Assembly: GCA_022818135.1 (NCBI GenBank)
Contig: JAFMSR010000008.1
Location: 33,942,392-34,006,391 of the forward strand
Reading direction: 5' to 3'
Source: Saxidomus purpurata
Lineage: Eukaryota; Mollusca; Bivalvia; Venerida; Veneridae
DNA length: 64,000 nucleotides
Made by a program: the position numbers and the translations under genes. Every line of letters begins with the position of its first letter. Position 1 is the first letter of the stretch. Shown here one piece after another: positions 22,501 through 29,649 of this stretch. The notes below the pieces were generated by a model, which searched no databases, was not told the origin of the DNA, and worked only from the letters and a program-made list of their open reading frames with translations.

Positions 22501-24300
22501 CCATAGGTACCCTAGCTACTATATGAACTATCTACTCCAGCACCTGCCATAGGTACCCAAGCTACTATATGAACTATCTAGTCCAGCACCTGCCATAGGT
22601 ACCCTAGCTACTATATGAACTATCTAGTCCAGCACCTGACATAGGTACCTTAGCTACTATATGAACTATCTAGTCCAGCATCTGCCATAGGCACCCAAGC
22701 TACTATATGAACTATCTACTCCAGCACCTGCCATAGGTACCCTAGCTACTATATGAACTATCTAGTCCAGCACCTGCCATAGGTACCCTAGCTACTATAT
22801 GAACTATCTACTCCAGCACCTGCCATAGGTACCCAAGCTACTATATGAACTATCTAGTCCAGCACCTGCCATAGGTACCCTAGCTACTATATGAACTATC
22901 TAGTCCAGCACCTGACATAGGTACCTTAGCTACTATATGAACTATCTAGTCCAGCATCTGCCATAGGCACCCAAGCTACTATATGAACTATCTAGTCCAG
23001 CACCTGCCATAGGTACCCAAGCTACTATTTGAACTATCTAGTCCAGCAGCTGCCATAGGTACCCTAGCTACTATATGAACTATCTAGTCCAGCACCTGCC
23101 ATAGGTACCTTAGCTACTGTATGAACTATCTAGTCCAGCACCTGCCATAGGTACCTTAGCTACTGTATGAACTATCTAGTCCAGCACCTGCCATAGGTAC
23201 CTTGGCTACTATATGAACTATCTAGTCCAGCACCTGCCATAGGTACCCAAGCTACTATATGAACTATCTAGTCCAGCATCTGCCATAGGTACCCTAGCTA
23301 CTATATGAACTATCTAGTCCAGCATCTGCCATAGGTACCCTAGCTACTATATGAACTATCTACTCCAGCACCTGCCATAGGTACCTTAGCTACTATGTGA
23401 ACTATCTAGTCCAGCGTCTGCCATGGGTACCCAAGCTACTATGTGAACTATCTAGTCCAGCGTCTGCCATGGGTACCCAAGCTACTATGTGAACTATCTA
23501 GTCCAGCGTCTGCTATGGGTACCCTAGCTACTATATGAACTATCTAGTCCAGCATCTGCCATAGGTACCTTAGCTACTATATGAACTATCTAGTCCAGCA
23601 CCTGCCATAGGTACCTTAGCTACTATATGAACTATCTAGTCCAGCATCTGCCATAGGTACCCTAGCTACTATATGAACTATCTAGTCCAGCATCTGCCAT
23701 AGGTACCCTAGCTACTATATGAACTATCTAGTCCAACACCTGCCATAGGTACCCTAGCTACTGTATGAACTATCTAGTCCAGTATCTGCCATAAGTACCC
23801 TAGCTACTTTATGAACTATCTAGTCCAGCATCTGCCATAGGTACCCGAGCTGCTATATGAACTATCTAGTCCAGCACCTGCCATAGGTACCCAAGCTACT
23901 ATATGAACTATCTACTCCAGCATCTGCCATAGGTACCCTAGCTACTGTATGAACTATCTAGTCCAGTATCTGCCATAAGTACCCTAGCTACTTTATGAAC
24001 TATCTAGTCCAGCATCTGCCATAGGTACCCGAGCTGCTATATGAACTATCTAGTCCAACACCTGCCATAGGTACCCTAGCTACTATATGAACTGTCTAGT
24101 CCTCTGTTGCCTCACAATAGAAGTTTATGGTTCAGCTTTGATCTCTAGTGTACATTAATTATCCTATTATGCATGTTGTTATCTATTTTCAGATATCAAG
24201 GGCATCCATAGATGCAGTGAAAGACCATTTTCGTGAAGAGATGACAAAACAAGATTGGGCTCTCATGGTGGAACTTAAAAAACTCTTCCAGATCTTGTAA
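6018..24300 (+). CDS. EIF5B: Eukaryotic translation initiation factor 5B, C-terminal part (six exons, 5' end outside the window)
   Basis: Join 6018-6149, 14048-14179, 14385-14461, 18031-18334, 19751-19912, 24193-24300. The exons total 915 bp, giving 304 residues plus TAA, and every junction has GT and AG. eIF5B is the translational GTPase that, with eIF1A and initiator tRNA on the small ribosomal subunit, promotes joining of the 60S subunit in the cytoplasm. The G domain is encoded upstream of the window. What is seen here is the end of domain II, then domain III (VQASTLGSLEALLEFL), the LEHD segment, and domain IV (RDPIVVGVSIEAG, KGQEVCVKIE), ending in the C-terminal helix. Domain IV of this family contacts the acceptor end of the initiator tRNA and the eIF1A tail. 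The human protein is about 1220 residues, so this is roughly its last quarter. No frameshift or premature stop is seen. Introns are 7898, 205, 3569, 1416 and 4280 bp. Confidence 0.95.
6240..6447 (+). repeat. 34-bp tandem repeat, six copies
   Basis: The unit CACCAATGGGCCTATACCAC plus 14 bp is repeated six times with few changes, starting about 90 bp downstream of the exon donor. It lies within the intron and gives rise to a spurious ORF. Confidence 0.85.
6448..8861. other. Intron 6150-14047, part: mostly unique sequence
   Basis: No exon is recognised. Seen here: a short remnant ending GGCCAACGGCCCTCTTG near 6640 (P4-type 3' end), a region near 7340-7480 with AAAGACCGCC and AAGACCACC phrases that may be a decayed MITE, and the 30-bp array at 7890-8078. 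Confidence 0.5.
7890..8078 (+). repeat. About 30-bp tandem repeat, six copies
   Basis: Units of the type CATTATGTCAGTTAAGTACT plus CCCCCAGTTT are repeated about six times with small indels. Intronic, non-coding. Confidence 0.8.
8862..9257 (+). mobile_element. P3 element, decayed copy
   Basis: It starts at a degraded AGCTCACATATC and has the GTCATCTGGGTTTAAAAACT and CTTCATGAAACTTTGTCAG phrases. It ends GAGCAATATATGGCCATCTT then GGCCCGTTTG, a mutated P3 trailer. Confidence 0.65.
9690..11869 (+). mobile_element. P3 element split by a nested P2 insertion
   Basis: The left part (9690-10085) runs from AGCTTACCTGTGCACAAAGT to GTTGCATTTTT. The right part (11436-11869) resumes TTCATTTAATATTCATGAAA and ends with the P3-type GAGCGATATAGGGCCATCC then CTCTTG. 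Together they restore the usual P3 phrase GCATTTTTCATTGGATCTTC, which shows that the inner element inserted into a run of T. Confidence 0.75.
10086..11435 (+). mobile_element. P2 element, full length, 166-bp tandem core
   Basis: It begins AGCTCGACTATTCGGAGAAT, with a GTCGGCGTCGGCG leader. The tandem unit is exactly 166 bp: GGTTAAAG or GGTAAAG at 10156, 10322, 10488, 10654, 10820, 10986 and 11152. That is six full units and a decayed seventh. The 3' end is a GCTGTC (11414-11419) / GACAGC (11425-11430) stem-loop followed by TCTTG and TT. It is non-coding. The architecture resembles P1, with a different body. Confidence 0.8.
11870..12224. other. Unique intronic stretch with one 59-bp shared segment
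   Basis: No gene is seen. The segment 12016-12074 recurs at 31870-31928 (separate entry). Confidence 0.5.
12016..12074. repeat. 59-bp dispersed repeat, copy 1
   Basis: It matches 31870-31928 over 59 bp with four differences. On the - strand both copies read the same short peptide (CNCAYWVH-PLKRLSSV) inside otherwise unrelated ORFs. Origin unknown. Confidence 0.75.
12225..13134 (+). mobile_element. P1 element, shorter and more diverged copy
   Basis: It starts TTATACCCCCGAAATGAAG, with a reduced GGTC repeat and then about five 146-bp-type units. It ends TTTCGGGGGTATTAATCAC, the ATCAC/GTGAT hairpin and CTAG at 13131-13134, followed by TT. The base before it is A, as in the other P1 copies. Confidence 0.8.
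13135..14047. other. Intronic stretch with small repeats
   Basis: It holds an 11-bp triplication (TCAAAGCTGTC near 13276), the phrase AAATGGTTCTGGTCC at 13153 and again near 13631, a TAGTACTACAGTACT-rich stretch near 13880-13945, and an isolated P1-type 3' end (TTATTAATCAC to GTGATAGCTCTTAG) at about 13976-14005, just before the exon at 14048. Confidence 0.5.
14048..14179 (+). CDS. EIF5B: eIF5B exon, domain III
   Basis: The acceptor is TTCTGTATTACAG and the donor GTAAGT; 44 codons, phase 0 at both ends. The peptide includes LSERGVFVQASTLGSLEALL and EFLRTSKIP. The VQASTLGSLEALLEFL stretch is the signature of eIF5B/IF2 domain III. Confidence 0.95.
14385..14461 (+). CDS. EIF5B: eIF5B exon, domain III end and LEHD segment
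   Basis: The acceptor is TACTTGTTTACAG and the donor GTAAGT at 14462; 77 bp, ending two bases into a codon. The peptide YAGINIGPVHRKDIMKASIM continues LEHDT. GINIGPVHKKDVMKASVMLEHD is the corresponding conserved family stretch. Confidence 0.94.
14727..16591 (+). pseudogene. Decayed non-LTR retrotransposon reverse transcriptase, interrupted by a P1 element
   Basis: Left part 14727-15181, right part 16417-16591. The left part carries a decayed ...LPFHV stretch, then the catalytic box as VDDTTL (family form ADDTTL) and LDNVYRWCKQNAMILNAQKT. Further on, with in-frame stops and frameshifts, come LGV-ADNNL-WK and RKLLYNAYILP. The right part resumes exactly with LDYCCTIWGYCSNELV and KRAARISLDKSYDTR, then SKLFSEL. 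The order is that of jockey/CR1-like reverse transcriptases of marine invertebrates. The fragment lacks endonuclease and 5' parts and is dead. It lies in an eIF5B intron in the same orientation as the gene. Confidence 0.85.
15182..16416 (+). mobile_element. P1 element inserted in the reverse transcriptase relic
   Basis: 1235 bp. It begins TTATACCCCCAAAACGAAG at 15182, has a GGTC-type simple repeat and about seven 146-bp units. It ends with TTTTGGGGGTATTA, the hairpin ATCAC (16394-16398) / GTGAT (16404-16408), AGCT, and CTAG (16413-16416). Removing it joins CCTTA to TTTAGAC and restores the codons for P-Y-L-D-Y with no target duplication, so the ends are well defined. Confidence 0.85.
16594..16900 (-). 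mobile_element. P4-family fragment, reverse orientation
   Basis: It opens with AGGCCCTATATAGCTCACCT, the reverse complement of a P4 3' end. It then has P4 phrases on the + strand (CTTGGTAGAGGTCCACTAGA and ATATCTTAGCTCTAGACC). It is truncated to the right. Confidence 0.6.
17062..18030 (+). repeat. Tandem array of duplicated 3' splice sites (36/37-bp units) upstream of the eIF5B exon
   Basis: The unit is the start of the real exon plus intron end: ATGGGCTGTGATTTAGCATT then TGTTGTTTTATTTCAG. Unit starts are at 17062, 17098, 17134, 17171, 17208, 17244, 17268 (interrupted), 17862, 17886, 17922, 17959 and 17995, and the true exon starts at 18031. Most units are 36 bp. Three (17134, 17171, 17922) are 37 bp with GATATTAGC like the real exon, and two (17244, 17862) are 24-bp deletions. 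Each unit has a polypyrimidine tract, CAG and a TGTGAT branch-point-like motif. A truncated P1 element sits inside the array at about 17298-17850. Confidence 0.93.
17298..17850 (+). mobile_element. P1 element, 3'-truncated, inside the splice-site array
   Basis: It starts TTATACCCCCAAAACGAAG after A, with a long (GGTC)n and then about three 146-bp units. It breaks off at TTATTGCCC and passes straight into TGTTTTATTTCAG of the array. The GGGGGTATTA-hairpin-CTAG trailer is missing, so the 3' end was lost after insertion, probably by recombination between array units. Confidence 0.85.
18031..18334 (+). CDS. EIF5B: eIF5B exon, start of domain IV
   Basis: The acceptor is TGTTTTATTTCAG at 18030 (the last of about 13 near-identical ones) and the donor GTAGGA at 18335. 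Its first base completes the codon begun at 14460. The peptide runs WAVILAFDVKVERDAQEMA, then LGVRIFTADIIYHL, KQKQEEF, NIAVFPCKLRVLPQYIFNSR, DPIVVGVSIEAG and PICVPSKE. All blocks match the family. Only this acceptor gives the conserved frame. Confidence 0.95.
18335..19750. other. eIF5B intron with P3 remnant and homopolymer tracts
   Basis: Mostly unique AT-rich sequence. A P3-like piece (GAGCTATTGTGATCGCC to CAAATCTGGGTCAGATGGGG) lies at about 19053-19209 and runs directly into the homopolymer tract described separately. Confidence 0.55.
19216..19521. repeat. Poly-T / poly-G / poly-C low-complexity tract
   Basis: About 50 T, then a run of more than 20 G, several further T runs of 10-25, a C run of about 13 and another long T run. 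Such mixed homopolymers are typical of a badly resolved or artefactual assembly stretch. The ORFs of 60-133 codons here are meaningless poly-Phe and poly-Gly. It lies between two good eIF5B exons and does not affect the coding sequence. Confidence 0.85.
19751..19912 (+). CDS. EIF5B: eIF5B exon, domain IV
   Basis: The acceptor is TTGTTTTTTTACAG and the donor GTAAGT at 19913; 54 codons, phase 0. The peptide includes FLGIVNSIEINHKHVDIARK, GQEVCVKIE and YGRHFDHTDILTSR. The IEINHK, KGQEVCVKIE and GRHF blocks are conserved in domain IV. Confidence 0.95.
20464..20791 (+). mobile_element. P3 fragment
   Basis: It has the CACGAAGTGCTCAAAGGTGG leader and two body units with GGGTCATTTGGGGTCAAAAA. It is cut at about 20791, where a P4 element begins, which suggests another nested insertion (P4 into P3). 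Confidence 0.65.
20792..21240 (+). mobile_element. P4 element (5' leader and body)
   Basis: It starts AGTGCACCTGGCACTATGTG, then GATTGTCCGTCCGCC, CATCTCCTCTAAAACCACTG, TAAAACTTGGCAGGGATGTA and a GACCCCTGGGTCAAAATTGACC phrase. These P4 phrases recur at 25944, 46124 and 50943. The 3' limit is uncertain; a CTCTTG lies further on at 21782-21787. Confidence 0.6.
21241..21939. other. eIF5B intron, no recognisable feature
   Basis: Mostly unique sequence between the P4 body and the minisatellite. No exon or known element is recognised. Confidence 0.45.
21940..24101 (+). repeat. 46-bp minisatellite, 47 copies without length change
   Basis: The unit is CAGCACCTGCCATAGGTACC then CTAGCTACTATATGAACTAT and CTAGTC. 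The first unit starts at 21940, the second at 21986 and the last at 24056, and 47 x 46 gives exactly the array length. Variation is by point substitution. Higher-order copies are visible: a GGCACCCAAG-bearing pair recurs 276 bp apart (six units; about 22679 and 22955), and a CATAAGTACC/TACTTTATG block recurs 184 bp apart (four units; about 23790 and 23974). It sits in the last eIF5B intron, about 90 bp before the terminal exon. Confidence 0.95.
24193..24300 (+). CDS. EIF5B: eIF5B terminal exon with stop
   Basis: The acceptor is TATTTTCAG and the stop TAA is at 24298-24300. The peptide ISRASIDAVKDHFREEMTKQ continues DWALMVELKKLFQIL. It matches the conserved C-terminal helix of eIF5B (S..SIDA.KD.FR.EM...DW.L..ELKK.F.I), the part that docks on initiator tRNA and eIF1A. 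Confidence 0.95.
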   Translation: MSRASIDAVKDHFREEMTKQDWALMVELKKLFQIL

Positions 24301-25002
24301 ATCATGTGGTCTCATGCACCCTCCGCTCCGATTCAGTTTTGGAATATAGTTTGATGACTGGACTAAATATATTTATCTTGAAAGTGAACAATATTTATAT
24401 ACATGTTATAAGCTGGTTTTTGGAAAGGCTTGTTTAATAAATGGTGTCTTACAATGGAAACCTAACTTGTTACCAACATAATCGTATATAAGCGTCTTCT
24501 GTGATGACCTGATAAGTTAGTTGTCAATACTGATAGAGATGTAGAAGTTTGCCCCATGACAATAAAGTTAGAACCAGCATTGTAAGTAAAATGTGCGAGT
24601 GACAATAAATCACAGACCTGAGAAATTTGTGCAAGTTCATAATGGTGGGTTGGAGCATGGGTGTGGTATGGGGGCATTCAGGTTATAACGCATATAAGCT
24701 GAAGTCAAAGATTTATGTTCCAGATACAAGGATGTACATAAATTAATATACTGTATATGCCTGGCTGTTATTTTCACTAAGTACAGCTATGTTGTATACT
24801 GATACACTATGTACATTATTTATACGTAGACAAGTCTCAATACTGGGCGGGCATTACAGAATCTTCACCAACTGGTAGTATGCAGATGAAGGGCAAAGTG
24901 CACATCTGAATCTCATACTATGTTTCTCTATCTAAGGCTTTGTACTTATCCCCTACAATATGTTAAAAATAGATTTTATGTTAAAAATCAATATATTATT
25001 AG
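24301..25002 (+). other. Probable eIF5B 3' UTR and downstream flank
   Basis: It follows the stop codon with no further homology. The first AATAAA is at 24436-24441, about 140 bp after the stop. Another hexamer-like site (CAATAAAG) is near 24560, and a much later GCTGAATAAAGAAACC lies near 27833. The true 3' end is not determined. Confidence 0.5.
24436..24441 (+). terminator. Candidate polyadenylation signal AATAAA for eIF5B
   Basis: Canonical hexamer in TGTTTAATAAATGG, about 136 bp after the eIF5B stop codon. Position and sequence fit, but there is no transcript evidence. Confidence 0.45.
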
Positions 25003-25086
25003 GCAGCAGCCTGGATTCGAACTTTAACGGTATGGTGACATGGCTAGCAGTGCAAAGAAAAGTGCTATTGACCACTCAGCCACTGC
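25003..25086 (-). pseudogene. tRNA-Ser-like pseudogene or SINE head
   Basis: On the - strand it starts GCAGTGG and ends CTGCTGC, which pair over all seven positions if G-T pairs are allowed. An A-box-like TGGCTGAGTGGTCA follows the acceptor strand and GTTCGAATCC fits the B box. The length of 84 and the spacing suit a class II (Ser/Leu) tRNA, and CTGCTAG could be a Ser anticodon loop. The T stem and anticodon stem do not pair well, so it is not a functional tRNA. Confidence 0.6.
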
Positions 25087-25943
25087 TTCAACCATCAAAA
25101 AAGGTTGCCAAAGTCAAAGTTTTGGAAAGGTCATAATCTTCAAATTATTTCACCTTCTAATAAATGACACTTTACGAACGGTAAAATGATGGTAAAAAGA
25201 TACAGTTTATCCCCTCCACACTCCGTATTCATGGTGAGCTTTTAGGATTGTTAGTTGTCTGTCAGCATTCTGTTCTGGGGCTTCATAGCAAATCATTCTT
25301 GCATAGTTCAGTTATCAGGGTTTAATAAGTGCTACAGAGTTTCTAAAAGTAGGATTTCTTTGTCAGGGCTTGTTTAGTAAAACTGCAAAAGTGATCAGCA
25401 TTATTCAGCGCCATTAGTGTAGTTAAAGCTGTAAGACTGCTCAAAATGACCAGATAAAAGTTCTTAAAACATGAAACATGTTTAGAAAATTAAAAGAAAA
25501 TAAGTAATGCTTAACCATTTCTTTCATTAGTGCATGCAAACACAAATTTATCATATCAAATTGATGGAAAATCATTTTATGACCCGGCAAGTCAAAAAAG
25601 ATTTTGCCATTTTTCAACTATGTTTGATAGGAAAAAAACTGTTGTATATATTTATGTTATTTAGCTACAACTTTCGCAATGCTTGTTTTTAATGATAAAA
25701 AACCATTGGTGAATGTATTGCATTAAATTGTGATTATCATAGTGAAGGGTATTATCACTTGAAGTATTATCATCGAGAAATCTAACACTGGTAAAGCTTA
25801 GGGACACTGATAGAATTTCCTTGTTAGTTACTGAAGTTGCTGGGTGCTTGTGTGAGGTGGTTTTGGCTTGGATGACCTTGTCTTTTAAGAGCAATGGAAC
25901 TTAAGTGAATGATTTAGGACCATCAAAACTCTCTTGTTGTCTT
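25087..25943. other. Intergenic, no recognisable feature
   Basis: AT-rich unique sequence. The ORFs here are short and show no known motif. A fragment ending CTCTCTTGTT at about 25930 may be a repeat end. Confidence 0.45.
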
Positions 25944-26731
25944 TAGCCCTGGTGAGCTTTTCTGATCGATGATTGTCCTCAAGGGTGATCAACATTGTGA
26001 TTAAATGACATTCTCTGAACCTCTAGGCCAATGTTGATCTGTCCAGGAATGTTCCTTGTATGAAGCACTACCAAAATTTTCAAAGAATTCCATCCATCGA
26101 TTGGTTGCTATGGACCAATGAAAAACTTAAAAAATCTTCTTCTTGAAACCACAGTGAGCTTAGATATTTGGCATGTAGCATTGTATGGACCTCTAGCACG
26201 ATGTTCAAAACTGTGTCATCTATGGTCAAAACTAGGGGTGCACTTAGGTTTGCATAGGAATATATAGGAAAAACTTAATAAGCATCTTCTCTGAAAACAA
26301 GGCCTACTTAGATATTTGCTGCTAGCATTGGCTATGACCTCTACCAAGATTAAATATGAGCCCCGGAATGTTTTTATAATTCTTATTACATATATATAGT
26401 AAAACCTTTGTCTTCTTCTCTGACCACAAGGCCTAGAAATTAGGTCAGGCAGGTCAAATTGGCAAGTGGAACTCTACCAAATGGTTCAAAAACAGGTCAA
26501 AATGACCCTAGAGGTCACTTACATTTTAATAAAAACTTTAAAATCTTCATCGAAAACAAGGCTGGAGCTCAGATATTTGGTGTAGCACAGCCTAGTAGAC
26601 CTTTTAAAGTTGGTCAAATTATGCCCTGGGGTCAAAATTACCTAGCCCCGGGGTCACCTTGGATTCAAAAAACTAGTGTCTCACTGTCAGATCAGTGGAA
26701 ACACCTTGTCATAAGGGCCACGGCCCTCTTG
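25944..26731 (+). mobile_element. P4 element, decayed
   Basis: It starts near AGCCCTGGTGAGCTTTTCTG. The body has CCACAGTGAGCTTAGATATT and GTTCAAAACTG-type phrases with many small deletions. It ends AAGGGCCACGGCCCTCTTG followed by TT, the stem-loop trailer shared with P3. Confidence 0.65.
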
Positions 26732-26869
26732 TTAGGTCTACATTTACTATGCTCAAGGGTATAGTTTGATGATTGAATTGTTTTCGTCGAGAATGTCTTG
26801 TAAGCACTTAGATACCTATTTTAGACCAATCTTAAGAAACTATGACAATATTCAAATTAATATAATCTA

Positions 26870-27250
26870 GGTCGGGTTCAAAACTTGGGGATCTATGATC
26901 AAAAACTAGGTCACTAGGTCAAATTATCAAAAACTTCATAAGCACTTTAAGAACTACATTTTCTACCTGATCTGCATGAAAATAGCTCGGAATGTTTGCC
27001 TCATAATTTTCAATTTGAACCTTGTCACCTGGGGTTGGAAATTAGGTCCATGTCAAATCAAAGGAAAACATGGAACACTCTAGTGGCCATATTATAATCT
27101 TCATGAAAATTGGTAGATTTGTATCACTGGTTATTTTTCAGGTTTGAATCTAGTACCTGGGATAAAAACTATCGTCAGGAAAACCTTGTTAACACTCTAG
27201 AGGTCACATTTACTATCCAATCTTCATGAAAATTGGTCAGAAAGTCAGTC
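26870..27250 (+). repeat. P3-like repeat remnant
   Basis: It has TCTAGGTCGGGTTCAAAACT, AAAAACTAGGTCACTAGGTC and CACTCTAGAGGTCACATTTA units, including an ATCTTCATGAAAATTGGTCAG phrase. Neither end is clear. Confidence 0.5.
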
Positions 27251-28139
27251 ATTAGGTCATGTGTAAAGAACAGTTTTAATACAAAATTAATTTTGTTACT
27301 TGCTTTGTTCCTTATGTAAGCCATATTTGTTAATAAACTTAAGTACCGGTAGGTCATTCAGAAGGAAGTCTTTTCAACACACATTGCCAAAGTTACTTTT
27401 AGCCAAATTTTATTCAGATTTGATCAGTTGCATTTCAACAGTAGATGCACTACATACAAAAGCAGCCACTCTAGATAGAAAAATTACACTGAATAAAAGA
27501 CACTGAGGTGTTCATCTTTTTCGACTGTTCAGTATCAATGTAGTATAAGAATGCCATGTGAGTGCCTTCCGACCGATTCAGTGGTAAGGGGTTTTTCAGA
27601 ATATTTTATTGAAATTACTGCCTCATCGAGGTTTCAGAATTTATATATGATGTTTGTTTTCACAGTGAATTGAGTGCTACATTTGAACACAGACATAATG
27701 GGATGCAAGGTTGTGTTAAATATACACACAGTGAGAAAATTTGGTTTAATTTTTGAATGACTGCATGTTCTTGGAACATTTGAATGTATATGTTGGAATG
27801 TTAAGTGTAAATGTGAATGATTTCTGATTGATGCTGAATAAAGAAACCAGAAAAGAGTATTACAGCATGTGTGTTCTTACATTATTAAGGGGGAAAAAAA
27901 GCAATTAAAGGTGAAAACTCGGTCTTCAGTTTAGTTTAGCTTATACTAATTTGTTTTAGCTTGATTGTGAAGAAAGCTTGTAGCTTATCAAGTCACTTTA
28001 GAGCCTGCTTGCTGGAAATACCAGTACTGGTGCCATATGAAGAGGTACGGTCGTGACCCCAGTGGGGCTCGAACCCCCAACCTTAGGCTTATATGCAAGA
28101 TTAATTTTATTTCAAATGAAACAAAAAGGTTTTTGTAAT
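27251..28139. other. Intergenic stretch, possible distal 3' UTR end and a B-box-like site
   Basis: GCTGAATAAAGAAACC near 27833, followed by CATGTGTGTTCTTAC, looks like a transcript 3' end. On the - strand at about 28050-28090 GGTTGGGGGTTCGAGCCCC carries a B-box-like GGTTCGAGCCC, but no A box is found, so it is at most a tRNA-derived remnant. Confidence 0.35.
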
Positions 28140-28800
28140 AAAATGGCACTGTTTGTCTATGTGTCTGTCATGCATTAAAGGATTTAAAAAATAACTTTGC
28201 ACAAATGTTGAGTACATCATGATGACATGTCGCGTACAACACCCACGTCCATACCTCAAAGGTCAAGATCACGCTTAGAATTTAAAGGTAATGGAATCCT
28301 GTATGCATACATACATTTGGTTCCAGATTGTAACTCTGTCATGCAATGAAGGATTTTAAAATAACTTGGCACAAATGTTCAGCACATGAAGACAACATGT
28401 CACATGCAAATGCCACATTCCCACCTCAGGGGTCAAGGTCACATATAGAGTTTAAAGGCCATTGAATCCTGTATTAAAGGTAACTCTGTCTTGCATGGAC
28501 GGATTTTAAAATTACATGGCACAATTGTTGAGGACATGGAGATGACATGTCACATGCAAGTCCCGCATCCCTAAAGGTCAATGTCACACTGACAGGTCAG
28601 GCAGACATTTTTAATCCTGTATATACACACATGTTCATTATGGATTATAAATCTGTAATACATTGAAGAATTTTGAAATCGATAAGAACAAATGGTCAGC
28701 ACAAGTGTCATGTGCAAGTACCGAGTCACCTTGAAGGTCAAGGTCACAGATTATGAGACACCTCTTTGAGGGCATGCATCACTTCCGAGGAACAGCTCTT
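28140..28800 (+). repeat. P6-family element, second copy
   Basis: About four diverged units with ATTTTAAAATAACTTGGCAC, AAATGTTCAGCACATG, GACATGTCACATGCAAG and GGTCAAGGTCACA. It ends GGAACAGCTCTTGTTTC, a P2-type 3' terminus, whereas the copy at 2385-3576 ends with the P1-type terminus. Confidence 0.6.
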
Positions 28801-29264
28801 GTTTCAACATAAAACTATTATAAATTCAATTCTGTTATTACACACTAGTGGTAGGCAGTCATCTTTCATTTTTCATCATGAATTTTGTACATTTTATAAT
28901 TAAAAAGGTGCATAGAGACCAGTGATGAAAGCCAAGGTGTTGCCTTTCCTGAATATAAATCATTTTATCAATACCAAGAAGCCCAAAGCTGAGAATATTC
29001 ATCTTCTAAGAATAATATTTCTTGAACAACAATCGGAATGTGTATTAGAGGACACAAAAAATCAATAACCCCTTAGTGTGATGACCTTGAACCAGCATGG
29101 CCGGAATATGCATTCTTTAAGTCATCTCGATGCGATTCATGGAATCCTGTTTTGGAGATACAATGGTTAAACCTTTGGCCTTAAAGATAATTTTAAAGGA
29201 ATGTGATAAATGTCTGTGTATCCACAGTAGGGGTCTTGATTAATGATGTCATACATGATTATTT

Positions 29265-29446
29265 CTTACTTGAGCATGAAGTGCTCTAGGTGAGTTATTG
29301 CGATCGCCTGGTGTCCATGGTCTGTCTGTCCAAACTTAACCTTGTGCATGCAATAGAGGCTGCTTTTTTCACTGGATCTTCATGAAACTTGGTCAGACTC
29401 TTAGAGGTCCCAGGAGAGCGATACAGGGCCATCTTGGCCCTCTTGT
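29265..29446 (+). mobile_element. P3 element, short internally deleted copy
   Basis: The leader (GAGCATGAAGTGCTCTAGGTGAG, then GCGATCGCCTGGTGTCCATG), one body unit, and the trailer GAGCGATACAGGGCCATCTT plus GGCCCTCTTG followed by T are present in only about 180 bp. Confidence 0.7.
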
Positions 29447-29484
29447 CAATAGAATCTATCAAAAAAGAGCTATCACTGAAGTCC

Positions 29485-29625
29485 TCCATGGTCCAGTGGT
29501 TAGAGTTGATGACTTGAAATAACTGTAACCTCTCATAGATTGATGGTCATGGGTTTAAGCTCTGCTACCAACCATGTCTCTTTATGGTTTCTTATGGAGG
29601 ATAGGAGTTTAGTACTGGTAAACAG
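29485..29625 (+). mobile_element. tRNA-derived SINE, copy 1
   Basis: The head TCCATGGTCCAGTGGTTAGA resembles an A box (tRNA D arm) and GGGTTTAAGCTCTG about 60 bp on resembles a decayed B box. The tail TTTCTTATGGAGGATAGGAG then TTTAGTACTGGT is shared with the copy at 35470-35822, so this is a repeated family rather than a chance tRNA-like sequence. Confidence 0.6.
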
Positions 29626-29649
29626 TTGAAATGACAGAAATATGTTGTA

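Noticed and set aside
21940..24101. CRISPR-like array
   Set aside because: Units are directly abutting with no unique spacers, and the context is an animal intron; it is a minisatellite.
28049..28100. tRNA gene on the - strand with a GGTTCGAGCCCC B-box-like segment
   Set aside because: No A box or acceptor pairing could be found at the proper distance; at best a tRNA-derived remnant.
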